This document shows positions 1 through 11,371 of a stretch of 64,000 nt of DNA, piece by piece (position 1 is the stretch's first letter; every line of letters starts with the position of its first letter). The translations under genes and the position numbers were made by a program. A model generated the notes under the pieces. The model saw only the letters and a list, made by a program, of their open reading frames with translations. It had not been told where the DNA came from and ran no database searches. The stretch is from Diphasiastrum complanatum (Eukaryota > Streptophyta > Lycopodiopsida > Lycopodiales > Lycopodiaceae): contig CM055096.1 of assembly GCA_029204225.1 (NCBI GenBank), positions 74,745,521-74,809,520 on the forward strand, read 5' to 3'.

Positions 1-158
1 TTTTGTGGCTTTCTCAGAGAAGACTGTTGGTATACCTGATCTGATAGTCTTGATGATTGAAACAAGAAAGTCTGTTGTCGAAATGGCATGCAGACAATAA
101 AAAAAAAAAAAACAGTAGGAAAGAAAACAACCAATACATATCAAGATAAAAACAGGGT
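1..158. other. Window edge, no feature seen
   Basis: AT-rich sequence with an A-run near position 100. Nothing coding or repeat-like could be supported here. It probably belongs to the decayed gypsy fragment that begins just to the right. Confidence 0.4.
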
Positions 159-1282
159 TCATTGTACTTTCTCAGTCGACTCCATTGACCACAATGTCGA
201 GGATATCCCCTTGAAGGGTTTGGAGTTGGACATATCCAGAGGCAAAGATTTTTTAATGACGTAAGGTCCTTGGCCATAAAATTTTAGTTTGCCTTTGAAG
301 GCTTTGGCCTGGTATAGCAGGACCTTATCTCCAATCTGGAAATCTCTAAGTTTCAATGATCGATCATGCAATGCTTTTTGTCGTCGTTTGTGACTTGTTG
401 AGCATAGGATGCTGATCCTTAGTGTTTCACAAAGTTGCTCCAGATGGAAATAACTTATTTGCTAGATTCTGAAAAGTATCAAGCTCACGGTTATAGCCTA
501 CTCGAAGGGAGGGGATATGGAATTTCACAGCATAACAACTTCTTTGGCCATATGTCGACGAAGGAAAGGGGATAAGCCTGTAGCTCGCTTCGGGGGAGGT
601 GCGATAAGCCCCAGAGCAGCAGCATGGAGTTTGACGTTCCCAATTAGATCGGTTTGGATACTCGATTGGTTTTTGGTGAGAATTTCAATAGTGATTTTAT
701 TGGTGGATTCTGCATGGCCATTGCAGCATGGATTAGTATGGAAACTTTTGCGATTGGTACCACAACAAAATTTTTGGAAAGAAGATCTGCTATGACAGAG
801 TTATAAGGTAATGTGTACCCCTATCACTGACAAGCTCTAGAGGACATCCGAACCTGAACCCTTAATAACCTGGTACATAGAGAATTTGGAGGTAGAACGA
901 TCGTCTAGCATTGCGGAACAGCTCTTGCTTCAGCCATTTTGGTGCAACAGTACGTAGCTACTATGATGTAACCAGATTGTGTGTGTCGAGCAGCAGGACT
1001 AATAGGTTCGACATAATCAATTTTCCATTTATGAAAAGCTTGATCAGTGGTTACGGGGTGTAAATGCATGTAGTCTATTTTTTGAGAGCGTTTTGTGCGT
1101 TGGCAGACATCACAAGCCTTAGTGTAATTGTGCGTATCCTTGAAGAGTGTTGGCCACCAAAAACCGGCCAAGAGGATTTTCTTTAGCAGTTGTTTCAGAA
1201 GAGAAATGGCCGGCACCAATACCTTCATGAGTGAGGGGAAATTACAGAGGGTATTTCTCCTTCAGTAAGACATCATAGGAGG
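159..1282 (-). pseudogene. Decayed Ty3/gypsy integrase fragment
   Basis: Two pieces of a gypsy integrase lie in order on the minus strand. The first (1228 to 905) carries the zinc-binding part: WWP, then CDVCQR, then a DYVEPI block and YIIVAT, as in plant gypsy integrases. The second (371 to 159) carries the C-terminal end of integrase with GDKVLLYQAKAFKGKLKF and GPYVIKK. The catalytic core expected between them (about 905 to 371) is broken by stops and frameshifts and is only faintly readable. Sequence differs from the integrase at 16815-17510, so this is an older and different copy. It abuts a truncated LTR at 1283, which marks a rearrangement or insertion junction. No function is expected. 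Confidence 0.75.
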
Positions 1283-1924
1283 TTCGTTTCCCATGAGAGT
1301 GATAGTATAGTTTAGATTTCAACATTAATGGAGGATCTAACACAAACACCCATTAACACTAAGCATTAACCCTACTTCCATTAACCCCTAAATCCATAAC
1401 AATGATAGAAAATTACTCTTCTCTCTATCCCTTTCTCTCTCACAAAAAGCATAAGAAATAGCAATCCCAATAATGATTAGATCCAACAATTAGCAAATTC
1501 CAAAGAAAGCATGAGAAATGGAGGAGAAGAGAGGGAAGATCAAAGACATTCATCAATCCATTTCTAAAGAGAACCAATCTGCTTTATTGAAATGAGAAAA
1601 TGAACATCAGGAGCAACTCGAGTTGGTCCCTTTTTATAGTAGAGAGGAGGACCCTGGACTCTGTCTCTCTTTTTATTCAAATATAAAAAAGTGTGGGAAA
1701 CCATCAAAATTGGAGGTATACCCAACTTTATTCACTAACTTGACATTTAGGCCCCTGCGACATTAAAAGTCCCCGCAAAAAGGCCTAAAGTCCTTTTTTT
1801 AACATTCTAATTAATCAAATAACTATTTGATCATTGGGTTGGACTTACACACGCAGGGTGCCAAATCCCTTCTCACTTATTAACTAGGGTTAGGGTTGCC
1901 TTGGGATGTGCAAACTCTCCAACA
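1283..1924 (-). repeat. Gy1 3' LTR, truncated
   Basis: On the minus strand it starts with TGTTGGAGAG and matches the LTRs at 31914-32659 and 59455-60197 along its length. It keeps the CCCTAACCCTAGTTAATAAG block, the GCGGGGACTTTTAATGTCGC block and the AG-rich tract. It ends abruptly at 1283, losing about 90-100 bases of its 3' end where it meets the integrase fragment. Confidence 0.85.
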
Positions 1925-1940
1925 GTATCCCCACCAAAAC
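1925..1940 (-). other. Polypurine tract of Gy1
   Basis: The minus strand reads TTTTGGTGGGGATAC directly before the LTR. The same arrangement (TTTTGGTGGGGGATAC) precedes the LTR at 31914, which supports it as the plus-strand primer site. Confidence 0.7.
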
Positions 1941-2013
1941 TGGTGGTGGTCCCACGACACCTGCTATATGCAACTATTGGAGACTTTTATTGGCTATCGC
2001 GTCGAATCTTGAT

Positions 2014-4671
2014 TTAATGATACTGCACCTTCTCCATAAAATCAAGGTGTGCAATATTGAAATCCAAATAATGCAACAGGAAACAACGGTGGGCCTCCGG
2101 CAATCCACTTGGAAGTTTGTCCATGAGGTGAAGCGAGATTCCCAAGAGCCTCCCATCATAGCCCGCACGAAAATACAGTCGAGAAATTAGCAGCTGACCT
2201 TTGATTTGCTCGAGGGTCATCGGCTTATTTGGATCGAATGCCAGGGGTAGGAAGGGCAATCGTCCCATTTGGTTGCCACTGACGCAACAGAGTTAGATCT
2301 TTTGCAAACATTGCCGATTGTCGCACCGTTGGATCCAGAGAGTGGACATACTCTCTCTGATATTCTTGTAAGGCCCGTGGAAGTCCACTGAAATGTTCCA
2401 GCTGTAAGGCTGATGGATGATTGGCAATTGGGCGTAGATGGTGATTTTGTCCATAGCCAATCCCTTTCCATTTATGTCTTCGCAGCATTGGCACATAATA
2501 AGGATCTACCCGCAACTGGCGAGGGCTAGCGACGTAACTCCTAATTGATTCCGAAGTTTTTTCAAAAACCGTGATTCTCCATGCCGGCTGCTCTCCCAGT
2601 GCAGGTATTTTGTCCAATTCTTTGCCGGCCTCGATCTCGGAGGTCTTAAATTTGAGAAACCCATCCACCACGCGATGACTCATGTGGATGTTGTTTTAAT
2701 AAGGTCTAGATCTGGTCCTCGACGTTGATGGGCCTTCTGAATAATGGCTTGTCCTTGATGAGGATGGACCCGCTTGTACTACTTGTATGGTTGGCAGTTG
2801 ATCTGCTTAGATCTGGAGCTCCCCCCCTGGTTCATGCTTGAATCAAACCCCTGTATCCATTTGTACAGCTTCTTGGCGCGAAGGGGAGAATTGCAGCATG
2901 ACCGAGACGGGGATTTGTGGTCCGGCTTCCACACTTGAGCGGCGGGCTTTTTCATAGACGTTGATGGTCTCTTTTGCTTTGCCAGCTCAGTTGAAGTTGC
3001 TCCTTTGAACCTATCAAAGCGGCCTTGGAATCCCAGAAGGGCCACTTTGTATGTTTCCACTTTCTTGAACAAATATGCAATCTCCGTCGGTGTGACCGGA
3101 TGATCGGATATTTGTGTTTGCAGATAGGCATCACGCTCAAGGGTGGTCCGCATCCAATTCACCTTGAAGCCATGTGCGATCTTGTTCGGCCATCTATAAT
3201 TGCCCCTTAAGCAGCTACACCTGGTTGCTTGGCCTCTTGCACTGTCTTATCTACCTGATCTTGTGCGGTTGTCAGGGCATTTGCAGGGAGCTGATGTAGG
3301 TTTCCAAGCGATCAACTTGTTGCTAGGGCCAATGTCTTTTCGCTTTCAGCCTTTTCTTCATGTTGTTTGGCTATCTTCACCTCTCGATCTAGCTGGATAA
3401 TTTTCTGGCTGATCAGAGTGTTTTCGGATCCTAGATCAGAGATCCTCTGTTCCATTTCCTTCTTCTTATCCAGCATAGACTGGGATCACTTGCCCAAGGC
3501 AAGAAACTAATCCTAGAGCATCACCAGAGTCGACGTTCATGGAGGTGGCAGCAGCAGGAGACTCTGATGGTACTGTCCTTGGTAGGCATGGAATAGGTGC
3601 CAAGGTCTCTTCTTCTTCAAAAGTATCCTCTTCTTCAAACCCTTCAGGCACCGTGGCGTCGAACTGCTTTGGTGACTTTACAGCTGTGTCGACCCGAAGT
3701 GTGGCTGGGCTTACCCTGTGTGGGTGATTGCTGACTAGCATCTTCGACACCAACAGTAGATTCATGGATATGCCCGAATCCTCTTCCAAGGGATTGGGGT
3801 TCAAAGGGCGCTGGGCTCTAGGGCATTTCAAAGATTTTTGGTGGCCCCAAGGGGGTCGGAATCATTGAACATATCCATGAAGAACTTTGTGTTGGGTGAG
3901 GTTGCTTCGGTATGCGGGGGTGAGGTGGCCTGGGCAGCTGTGATGGGAATGGTAGGCCCAATGATCACAGACTATCCTTGTATGGGAGTAGAGATGAGGG
4001 AAACATCAGAGGCAAGGGGAATGGGAAGTTCAGTGCAAACAGCAGCACGAGGGTGGAAGCGTAGTTGATGAGATATGCCTAGTGCGACGTCGTGACATGG
4101 AAGGCAAGTCAGGAATTACGATCTCGCTGCGTGGACGACAACGACTATGAGAACTTGAGGCCTGATGACATGACTCGGCCGGGCGGGAGGTGCTTCTTCG
4201 TAAATTGAAAGCACAGAATCCAGGTGAAAGCCACGGATTCTGTTTTCTAAGTGAGAAGCGGCTAAGAGGGACAATAGAGAGCCAACGACAAACTACTGCT
4301 TTGTATTGGCCTTAAGAGCTCGCTTGAGCTCACTAGAAACAGTCTTGAACCAATTATATGGTTCAAGAGGGCTTTGGCCAACTTAGTGTGGGATTCCACT
4401 ATCCTGTGAAGGATTTGAGATGTGATGCGTCTTTCCTGAGGTTGCCAACCATCAGGAAACGATTCAACAACTAGGCAGTGGCGTGGATGGAAGGCTCATT
4501 GATGGCTTCCAGAAGGTAGCCGTCATTAGTCCAGTGCAGATCATTGGTGAGGTCAATGTATGGCTTGATGGCATGTCTAGCATGCTTGTGATTGGGTGAG
4601 GCTTGCGTACCGGATGAGATTCCTATAGCTGCAAGTGCGGCCTCAGTGACGCACACCTTGTGTGTGGCTCC
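2014..4671 (-). pseudogene. Gypsy ORF3, C-terminal part (interrupted)
   Basis: Extra sense ORF between integrase and the 3' LTR, the position where some plant gypsy elements carry an env-like or captured ORF. Read from 4671 down, the segments are: the frame continuing from 15336 (to the stop near 4471); a Ser/Arg-rich stretch near 4200-4080; an acidic segment (3831-3466) containing EEEDTFEEEE; a coiled-coil stretch around 3480-3200 (heptad-like KKEMEQRISDLGSEN); a Lys/Ser-rich part (3162-2779); and a C-terminal block (2683-2014) with FAKDLTLL and LAFDPNKPMT. Several stops and frame changes break it. The final block recurs at 31516-31900. I do not recognise an envelope signature, signal peptide or membrane span, so its function is unknown. 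Its N-terminal part lies at 15336-15796. Confidence 0.6.
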
Positions 4672-5289
4672 TGTCAAAATATTGAAAAATCTATCTAATG
4701 TTGTGAGTATGGGTCTTAAAAATGCCAAAGATGAATTGAGCTCTTTTGGCTTAGTAAAGACCCATCTTAGAATAAAATATTCAAGGTAGGTAGAAGTAGA
4801 AACTCTAGCTACCATAGGAATTGCCATTTGTACTTTACATGTCACATTTAATGCATGAAAAGACTATGTGGCACAATTAGACATAGTGAGGTGGCTTGGA
4901 TAAGTCTAGATAGCTTGAGAGGTGGATCCACAACTCAAATTCAAATCAAAGTAGAAGAAGAGTCCATAGATCTATATATATGTGATGTACTCTCATTGAG
5001 AAATGATGAAATTTGTGTGTAATGCAAATTTGGAGACAAGCTCTTTGTGCCCTCTCTCTCTCTCTCCACGAGTTTTGTACCTTCTATTTTCTCTGTCTAG
5101 CCGAGTAGAGGGCATTTATGATGCTTTTGTCTTATGTTTGTTGACAAATTTGCTGTGTAACACAATAATATTGCTTGTATGATCAGCTTTCCTATTGGAC
5201 AACCAATGCTAGTATGATCTTTATGGTGTTATTCTGCTTAGGAGATCAAAAATACATGTGTAGGGCATTCCACACGTGTGAATTCAGCA
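4672..5289 (+). repeat. Co1 5' LTR
   Basis: Begins TGTCAAAATATTG and ends GAATTCAGCA. It contains a TATATATA box near 4973, a CT-rich tract near 5055, and a perfect CACACGTGTG palindrome at 5271-5280 close to its 3' end. It matches 9899-10510 closely. Confidence 0.93.
4971..4981 (+). promoter_or_regulatory. Putative LTR promoter TATA box
   Basis: TCTATATATAT lies about two-fifths of the way from the LTR end, followed by GTGATGTACTCTCATTG. The same arrangement occurs in the 3' LTR near 10200. This is a plausible core promoter; no transcript evidence is available. Confidence 0.5.
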
Positions 5290-5301
5290 TGGTATCAGAG
5301 C
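5290..5301 (+). other. Co1 primer-binding site (tRNA-iMet)
   Basis: TGGTATCAGAGC directly after the LTR is the standard plant copia primer site complementary to the 3' end of initiator tRNA-Met. Confidence 0.95.
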
Positions 5302-6043
5302 CTACCTAAGTTAAACAAGCAAATGTAATCAAAAAGTTTGCAGATCTGATCAAATTTCAAGCTAGGAATTGTCTAGATTCTACCTTCTAGCTAGTTTGCA
5401 GTTTTCTTGTGATTCTGAGTTTCAAACCACATTGAATGGGCCAGATCAGATACTGTACGAAATTTCAGGTGCTAGCACGTGTGAAATCCGCCCATTTTCA
5501 GATTGGTGGTTCTCTCTCACCTCGGATCCAAATTTCAAGCAAATTAGCCCACTAGAAAGCTAGAAATGTGTAGAATCCGATGCAATTTGAATCATGTCAG
5601 TTGGATAAGCCAATCAAAAGTTATAAGCTTTTAAAGAGTCGTAGGTAAGGCGCCTAGACCTGTGGCAAATCGTGTGTACATGTCATTTATTGCTTGAATG
5701 ATCACAAAATCATCCAGAAGCAACACAATCTCATCTATATGTGATTTAGACAAAACTTATAGGTTCTAGGCAAATTGTTTCATACAAATAGATTGTATCT
5801 GAGTCAATTTGACATTTTTGGAATATTTCACACGTGTGAAATTTAGAGAACCATAACTTTTGCCATACTTCATCTTTTTTGATGATTCAAATCTTGTTTT
5901 AGAGAGATTGTCAAGCTAGTGAGATCTATCTCACAGTTTTTGCTAAGTCTTACATAGGATTTGGTCTTGTACCCTTGATTGGTTCCTATAGTGAGAAGAA
6001 TAGCAATTCCTTCATCCATCTTTTTTTATTTTCATCATTCTTT
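5302..6043 (+). other. Co1 leader
   Basis: Untranslated leader between the primer site and gag. It holds G-box-like sites at about 5477 (CACGTGTG) and at 5829-5838 (CACACGTGTG). No convincing ORF is present. Confidence 0.6.
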
Positions 6044-6958
6044 ATGACTTCAATGGGTGTCTTTCTAGTAGAAGCAAGTGAAAGATTGTCAACCTCCAAT
6101 TACTCAATTTGGAAGGTTAGAATGGAATATGTCTTAATACTACAAGATGTGAGGATATTGTACTTGGCATTGAAGAAGAACCACAAATTCCTCAAGAAAT
6201 TCCAAAGTACAAAAAGAGAGCCAGGATGGCTCTACATTATATTAAGATGAATGTCTCAAATGACATCTTAAGAGAAATTGGTACCTGTACTAATGCCAAA
6301 GATGCTTGGGATACTCTCAAGTCTATCTATGAGGCAAAAAATACTTCTAGACTTCTAACACTAAGAAACAAATTTTTTCAAAGTGTACAGAGAAGTGATG
6401 AATGTGCTTCAGCCTATGTAATGAGAGTTAAAGACCTCCATAGAAAATTGTCATGCATAGGAGACTCCATCAACCAAAATGAACTTGTTCAAGTCATACT
6501 TAATGTGTTAAAGGAGGAATATGACAACCTTGTTAAGAGTTATGCCATTAAGGAGGAGCTACCAAGTTTGGAAACACTCCAAAGTGTGCTCATTTCTGAA
6601 GAATCAAGACAAGAGTATAAACTCTTGAAAATGGAGAGATTGTCTCTCAACATTGATGGTAAAGCTCTCTTTATCAAAGACAAGCACAAGAAGAAGAAAA
6701 ACATCAAGTGTTTCTTTTGTGGCCACCAATTGCTTCAAGAAGAAGAGTCAATTCAAGCAAGCCAACATTTCTAATGAAGAGAATGAAGATGCTCATGAAA
6801 GTGATGAAGAGGGATCTCTTATGGTCTCGAGTTTTTCTTCATCACCTTTCAAGAAGGCTGGTTCATGGTATATAGACAGTGGAGCTTCCTCACATATGTG
6901 TAGCTCCAAGTATTCTTTTTCATCCATGTCACCTTATGAAGAAGCCAAGAAGAAATGA
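6044..6958 (+). pseudogene. Co1 gag and protease
   Basis: Gag-like region from ATG 6044, with the UBN2-type pattern LSTSNYSIWKVRM, then LHYIKMNVSNDILREI, AWDTLKSIYE and LLTLRNKFF. It forms capsid-like particles in active copia elements. A frame change near 6226 and another inside the zinc knuckle (KCFFCGH at about 6710) break it. The protease follows in the frame 6653-6958, with the active-site context WYIDSGASSHMC (Asp-Ser-Gly) at about 6868. The frame is lost again near 6955. Confidence 0.85.
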
Positions 6959-6959
6959 T

Positions 6960-8012
6960 CATGAGTGTGCTATTGAAGGCATAGGGACCATTCCCTTAAA
7001 GCTTTCTTTATCAAAAGTTCTTTCTTTGTCTAATGTACTTTTTGTTCCCAAGCTAACAAAAAATCTTATTAGTGTTGGGCAATTGTTTGATAGTGGACTA
7101 GATGTGAATTTCAATGTTGATACATGTACAATCAAGAAGCATGATGAAATCCTTGCATTTGGGTCTAGATATGGTGGAATCTACAAGCTTGATCCCAAAG
7201 AGTATGCTAACTCTTGTGATAGTGCTTTTGCTACTCATATGTCTTTGGAGGAACTATGGCATAGAAGGTTGGGTCATCCTAACTATAATTCTATGGTGTC
7301 CATGGTCAAAAAAGCCAAAGCTATTGGCTTGTCTAATCTTATCTCCAAGAATTTCAAGCCATGTGAGGCTTGTGCCATATCTAAGTCTCATAAGAAGCCT
7401 TTTTCAAAGTCATCTATCAAGACTACACATCCATTGGAGCTCATACATTCGGATGTGCACTTCTCATCTTCAAAGAGCAAGGGTGGTGCTACTTGCTTTG
7501 TAACTTTCATTGATGATTTCACTAGATTTACTTGGGTATATCTTCTAGCTTCAAAATCTATGGTGTTTGACTATTTTTAAGTTCAAAGCTCTAGTTGAAA
7601 AGCAATTTTCTTACAAAATCAAAATTCTTAGAAGTGATGGAGGTGGTGAGTACTTCCAATAAATTTCATGATTATTGTGAGCTTGAAGGCATTAAAAGGG
7701 GAGTTTTCTTGTGCATATACACCATCTCAAAATGGGGTGGCTGAAAGAAAGAATAGAACACTGTGTGAATGTGCCAAAACCATCAGAATTGAGGCATCTT
7801 TGCCAAAAGACTTTTGGGGTGAGGCTATCAATTGTTCAAACTATCTTTGCAATAGACTCCCTCATGTTGCACTTGGAGGAAAGTCACCATATGAAGCACT
7901 CTATTTGAAGAAACCTAAGGTGATCACCTTAGAGTATTTGGATGCATATGCTTTGTCCATATTCCCTTGGAAACAAGAAAGAAGGATGATCCTTGTGCAA
8001 GCAAAGGAGTAA
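6960..8012 (+). pseudogene. Co1 integrase
   Basis: The GAG-pre-integrase region carries an HHCC pattern: LWHRRLGHPNYNSM then PCEACAISKSHKKPF. The integrase core follows with a first Asp in LIHSDVH, then FIDDFTRFTWVY. The frame breaks near 7575 and again near 7660. The later part continues at 7668-8012 with YTPSQNGVAERKNR, which holds the catalytic Glu, and FWGEAI. A stop and frameshifts make it inactive. Confidence 0.88.
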
Positions 8013-8186
8013 TGGTTGGATATTCATCCAACAAGAAAGCCTATCGAATCTACATGCTCTCTACCTCTAAAGTAATTGATAGTAGATATGTAGTTTTTTC
8101 ATGAAGAAGAAAAGTCCAATCTTGGAGGGGCCGAGATCAAGCAACCTCAAAATCTATCACCTGTTGTTATTGAAGACAATCAACAT

Positions 8187-9880
8187 ATGGAGGAGTCAAG
8201 AATTGAAGATGGAAGTCCTCGGATTTTCACTCCTAGAAGATCCATGAGGGAGAGATCCGAGCCCAAGAGGCTCACTTATGATGACATAGGAAAACAAGTG
8301 GATCTTGATTCCACTTATGCTTATTTTGTTTCTCATGAGGAGCCCAAAGATGTTCAAGAAGCCCTCAATACCAAGGAGTGGTATGAGGCCATGAAGATTG
8401 AATATGATGCCTTGATCACCAAGCACACATGGGATCTAGTGGATCCACCACCTTACATGCATATCATTGGATGCAAGTGGGTGTTCAAGATCAAGTACAA
8501 TCATGATGGCTCCATCAACAAGTACAAGGCAAGATTGTGTGCTAAAGGCTTTGCACAAATATATGGCCTTGACTATGAAGAAACCTTTGCTCCTATAGCA
8601 AAGATGGTGACAATAAGAATCATAATCTCTCTGGCCTTATTTTTTAAGTGGAAACTGTTTCAACTTGATGTCTCCAACGCTTTTTTGAATGGCTATCTTG
8701 AGGAGGAGATGTACATGGAACAGCCTCAAGGATTTATCAAGGATAAATCTAAGGTGTGTTTGCTATTTAGAAGTCTTTATGGCTTAAAGCAAGCACCTAG
8801 ATCATGGTATTCAAGACTCAACAACTTTCCACTTTCATTAGGATTTGTGCTTAGTGACTATGATCCTTCTATGTACTTAAAATTTGATGGTAGTAATATT
8901 GTCATTCTCCTAATCTATGTAGATGACATTATTCTTAGTGGAAGTTGTTTGATGCTAGCTCAAGAAACCAAAGATGCATTAGGAAAAGAATTTAAAATGC
9001 AAGATCTAGAGAGATCCATTACATTTTGGGCCTTGAGATTAATTTTCATGAAGAGTATGCTTTTATTTGTCAATCTAGATATGTCTTTTCTATGTTGAGA
9101 AAATTCAATATGCAAAATTGTAAAGGCATAGATACTCCCATGGAGCAACATGTAAAAAATCCTATTAAAGGTGATGAAAGATCCTTCGAGGACATCACAC
9201 TTTATAGGAGTCTTATAGGATCTTTAATTTGGCTTACTATCACTAGACCCGATTTGAGCTATTGTGTGCACAAATTGAGTCAATTTATGCAAGATCCCAA
9301 GATCCAACATTGGAAGATGGCCAAGAGAGTTCTAAGATATGTATCTTCTACTCAAGATTATGGTTTACTGTACAAGAATGAAGATCTAACCATTGTTGGC
9401 TATTCAGATTCCGATTTTGCAAGTGATAAAATGGATCAAAAGTCTATTAATGCATATACTATCTTTCTTGGAGGCAATCTTGTGTCTTGGCTTTCAAAGA
9501 AGCAGGATACCATATCTCTATCATCTTGTGAGGCCGAGTACAAAGCACTCACTACAACAACTAAAGAGGTGCTTTGGATCAAGAGGTTAATCATGGAGCT
9601 AAATTGCATCAAAGAGGATGGTTTTCCCTTGATCAAATGTGACAACATATCGGCACAAGCTCTTGCAAACAATCCTATTTTTCATGCAAGAAGCAAGCAT
9701 ATAGAAGTGGCACACCATTTTGTAAGGGAAAAGCTCATTGGAGGTCGAATCAACTTAGAACATGTCAACACATCTTCGTGTATTGCTGATCTTCTCACAA
9801 AGCCACTTTGCAAAAGTGCCTTCTCAAAGCATAGGTCTAATCTTGGTCTTATCTCAAGATCAATGCTTGATCCACATTAG
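8187..9880 (+). pseudogene. Co1 reverse transcriptase and RNase H
   Basis: RT begins after a linker, with WYEAMKIEYDAL, CKWVFKIKYNHDGS, YKARLCAKGF, the catalytic LDVSNAFLNG block (8660s) and the active-site YVDD at about 8918-8929. A frame change near 9020 moves translation into the frame 9026-9880. That frame contains RNase H with YSDSDFASD, LSSCEAEY and the end motif DLLTKPL. All catalytic motifs are visible, but the frameshifts would prevent production of one polyprotein. Confidence 0.92.
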
Positions 9881-9890
9881 ATACATTTTT

Positions 9891-9898
9891 AGGAGGAG
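9891..9898 (+). other. Co1 polypurine tract
   Basis: AGGAGGAG lies immediately upstream of the 3' LTR and would prime plus-strand synthesis. The same AGGAGGAG stands before the 3' LTR of Co2 at 14468-14475. Confidence 0.8.
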
Positions 9899-10510
9899 TG
9901 CCAAAATATTGAAAAATCTATCTAAGGTTGTGAGTATGGGTCCTAAAAATGCCAAAGATGAATTGAGCTCTTTTGGCTTAGTAAAGACCCATCTTAGAAT
10001 AAAATATTCAAGGTAGGTAGAAGTAGAAACTCGAGCTACCATAGGAATTGTCATTTGTACTTTACATGCCACATTTAATGCATGAAAAGATTATGTGACA
10101 CAATTAGACATAGTGAGGTGGCTTGGATAAGTCTAGATAGCTTGAGAGGTGGATCCACAACTCCAATTCAACTCAAAGTAGGATAAGAGTCCATGGATCT
10201 ATATATATGTGATGTACTCTCATTGAGAAATGATGAAATTTGTGTGTAATGCAAATTTGAAGACAAGCTCTTTGTGCCCTCTCTCTCTCCACGAGTTTTG
10301 TACCTTCTATTTTCTCTCTCTAGCCAAGTAGAGGCATTTATGATGCTTTGTCTTATGTTTTGTTGACAAATTTTGCTTGTAACACAATAATATTGCTTGT
10401 ATGATCAGCTTTCCTATTGACAACCAATGCTAGTCTGATCTTTATGGTGTTATTCTGCTTAGGAGATCAAAAATACATGTGTAGGGCATCCCACACGTGT
10501 GAATTCAGCA
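9899..10510 (+). repeat. Co1 3' LTR
   Basis: Begins TGCCAAAATATTG and ends GAATTCAGCA. It is the partner of 4672-5289, with a CACACGTGTG palindrome at 10492-10501. It is followed directly by TGGTATCAGA, which is the first ten bases of a copia primer-binding site, and then by the Co2 LTR. Confidence 0.93.
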
Positions 10511-10520
10511 TGGTATCAGA

Positions 10521-11359
10521 TTGTAAAACATATCTATCATCTGTTGTTAATGTTTGGGGGATCTTACCCATGTAAATATTTTGTACATATCCAAGGTATG
10601 TGAATTGAGCACATATCCTTGTAGAATAGGGCGAGTTTGGGTTAGGTAGATCAAATTTCAGTGACATGCATAAAGTCTAGTTGATCTAGTATGATATGCA
10701 ATAATGTTGACAATGTCTAGTTTGACATGCATATATTCACATGGAATTGGTCAATTATGACCTTGTGTTAACTCGAGCCACAATAAATGCATATCCTAAG
10801 TTTTCATAGTGACATGCAAGGCATGCAATCACTCTAATAGACACATGCATGTAGATTTGTACATGGCTAGTTGAGAAATTGCCATTTGGAGAAAGTAGGT
10901 AGAAGTTAGGTGCAAACTATGCATGCTAGCAGTTAGGTGTCAAGTTAATAGTTGTTTGCATTTGAATAGGTGTAGGATGTGCATTGAATGCAAGGGAGTA
11001 CCACGAATTTTGGCTCTCCTATATATGTACATATCATTCTCATTCACAAAGTAATGAAGAGCCAAAGTTTTGTAGCTATCTCATGCTTGGTTGGATCTAA
11101 ACTGTTTTTTCTTGTTATATCTCTAGCTCTCTCTCTCTCTAACTCGTGTTGAGGCTAATGCTTATGCATTGTAATCTTGTACTTTTAATCATTCTTTGAT
11201 TCATTGCTATCATAGTCTATTGATTAGCATGATAGATTGTGAATTAGCCATATCTTCTGAACTAGATCTTGTTGAACAATCTAGAATCAGGGTACTGTGC
11301 CAAAGATCAGTCACTCTTGTGGACATTCCCCACACGTGTGAATTCTGGAATTTTCAACA
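10521..11359 (+). repeat. Co2 5' LTR (first nine bases missing)
   Basis: Matches 14485-15335. It begins TTGTAAAACATATC instead of TGTTAAAAATTGTAAAAC. It contains CTATATATGTAC near 11020, a CT tract near 11127 and CACACGTGTG at 11331-11340, and ends TTTTCAACA. Confidence 0.92.
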
Positions 11360-11371
11360 TGGTATCAGAGC
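11360..11371 (+). other. Co2 primer-binding site (tRNA-iMet)
   Basis: TGGTATCAGAGC directly after the 5' LTR. Confidence 0.93.

Larger units (their letters stand above)
4672..10510 (+). mobile_element. Ty1/copia element Co1, full length, decayed
   Basis: Two direct LTRs (4672-5289 and 9899-10510) flank about 4.6 kb with gag, protease, integrase, RT and RNase H in copia order. A primer-binding site matching initiator tRNA-Met follows the 5' LTR, and a GGAGGAG polypurine tract precedes the 3' LTR. The LTRs show at least fifteen substitutions and several short indels by eye, so the insertion is not very recent. At least four frame changes in pol make it inactive. It sits inside ORF3 of the gypsy element Gy1, in the opposite orientation. 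Confidence 0.92.

Noticed and set aside
1906-2190. Plus-strand frame over the Gy1 ORF3/LTR border
   Set aside because: It is antisense to ORF3 and runs through the polypurine tract; no independent support.
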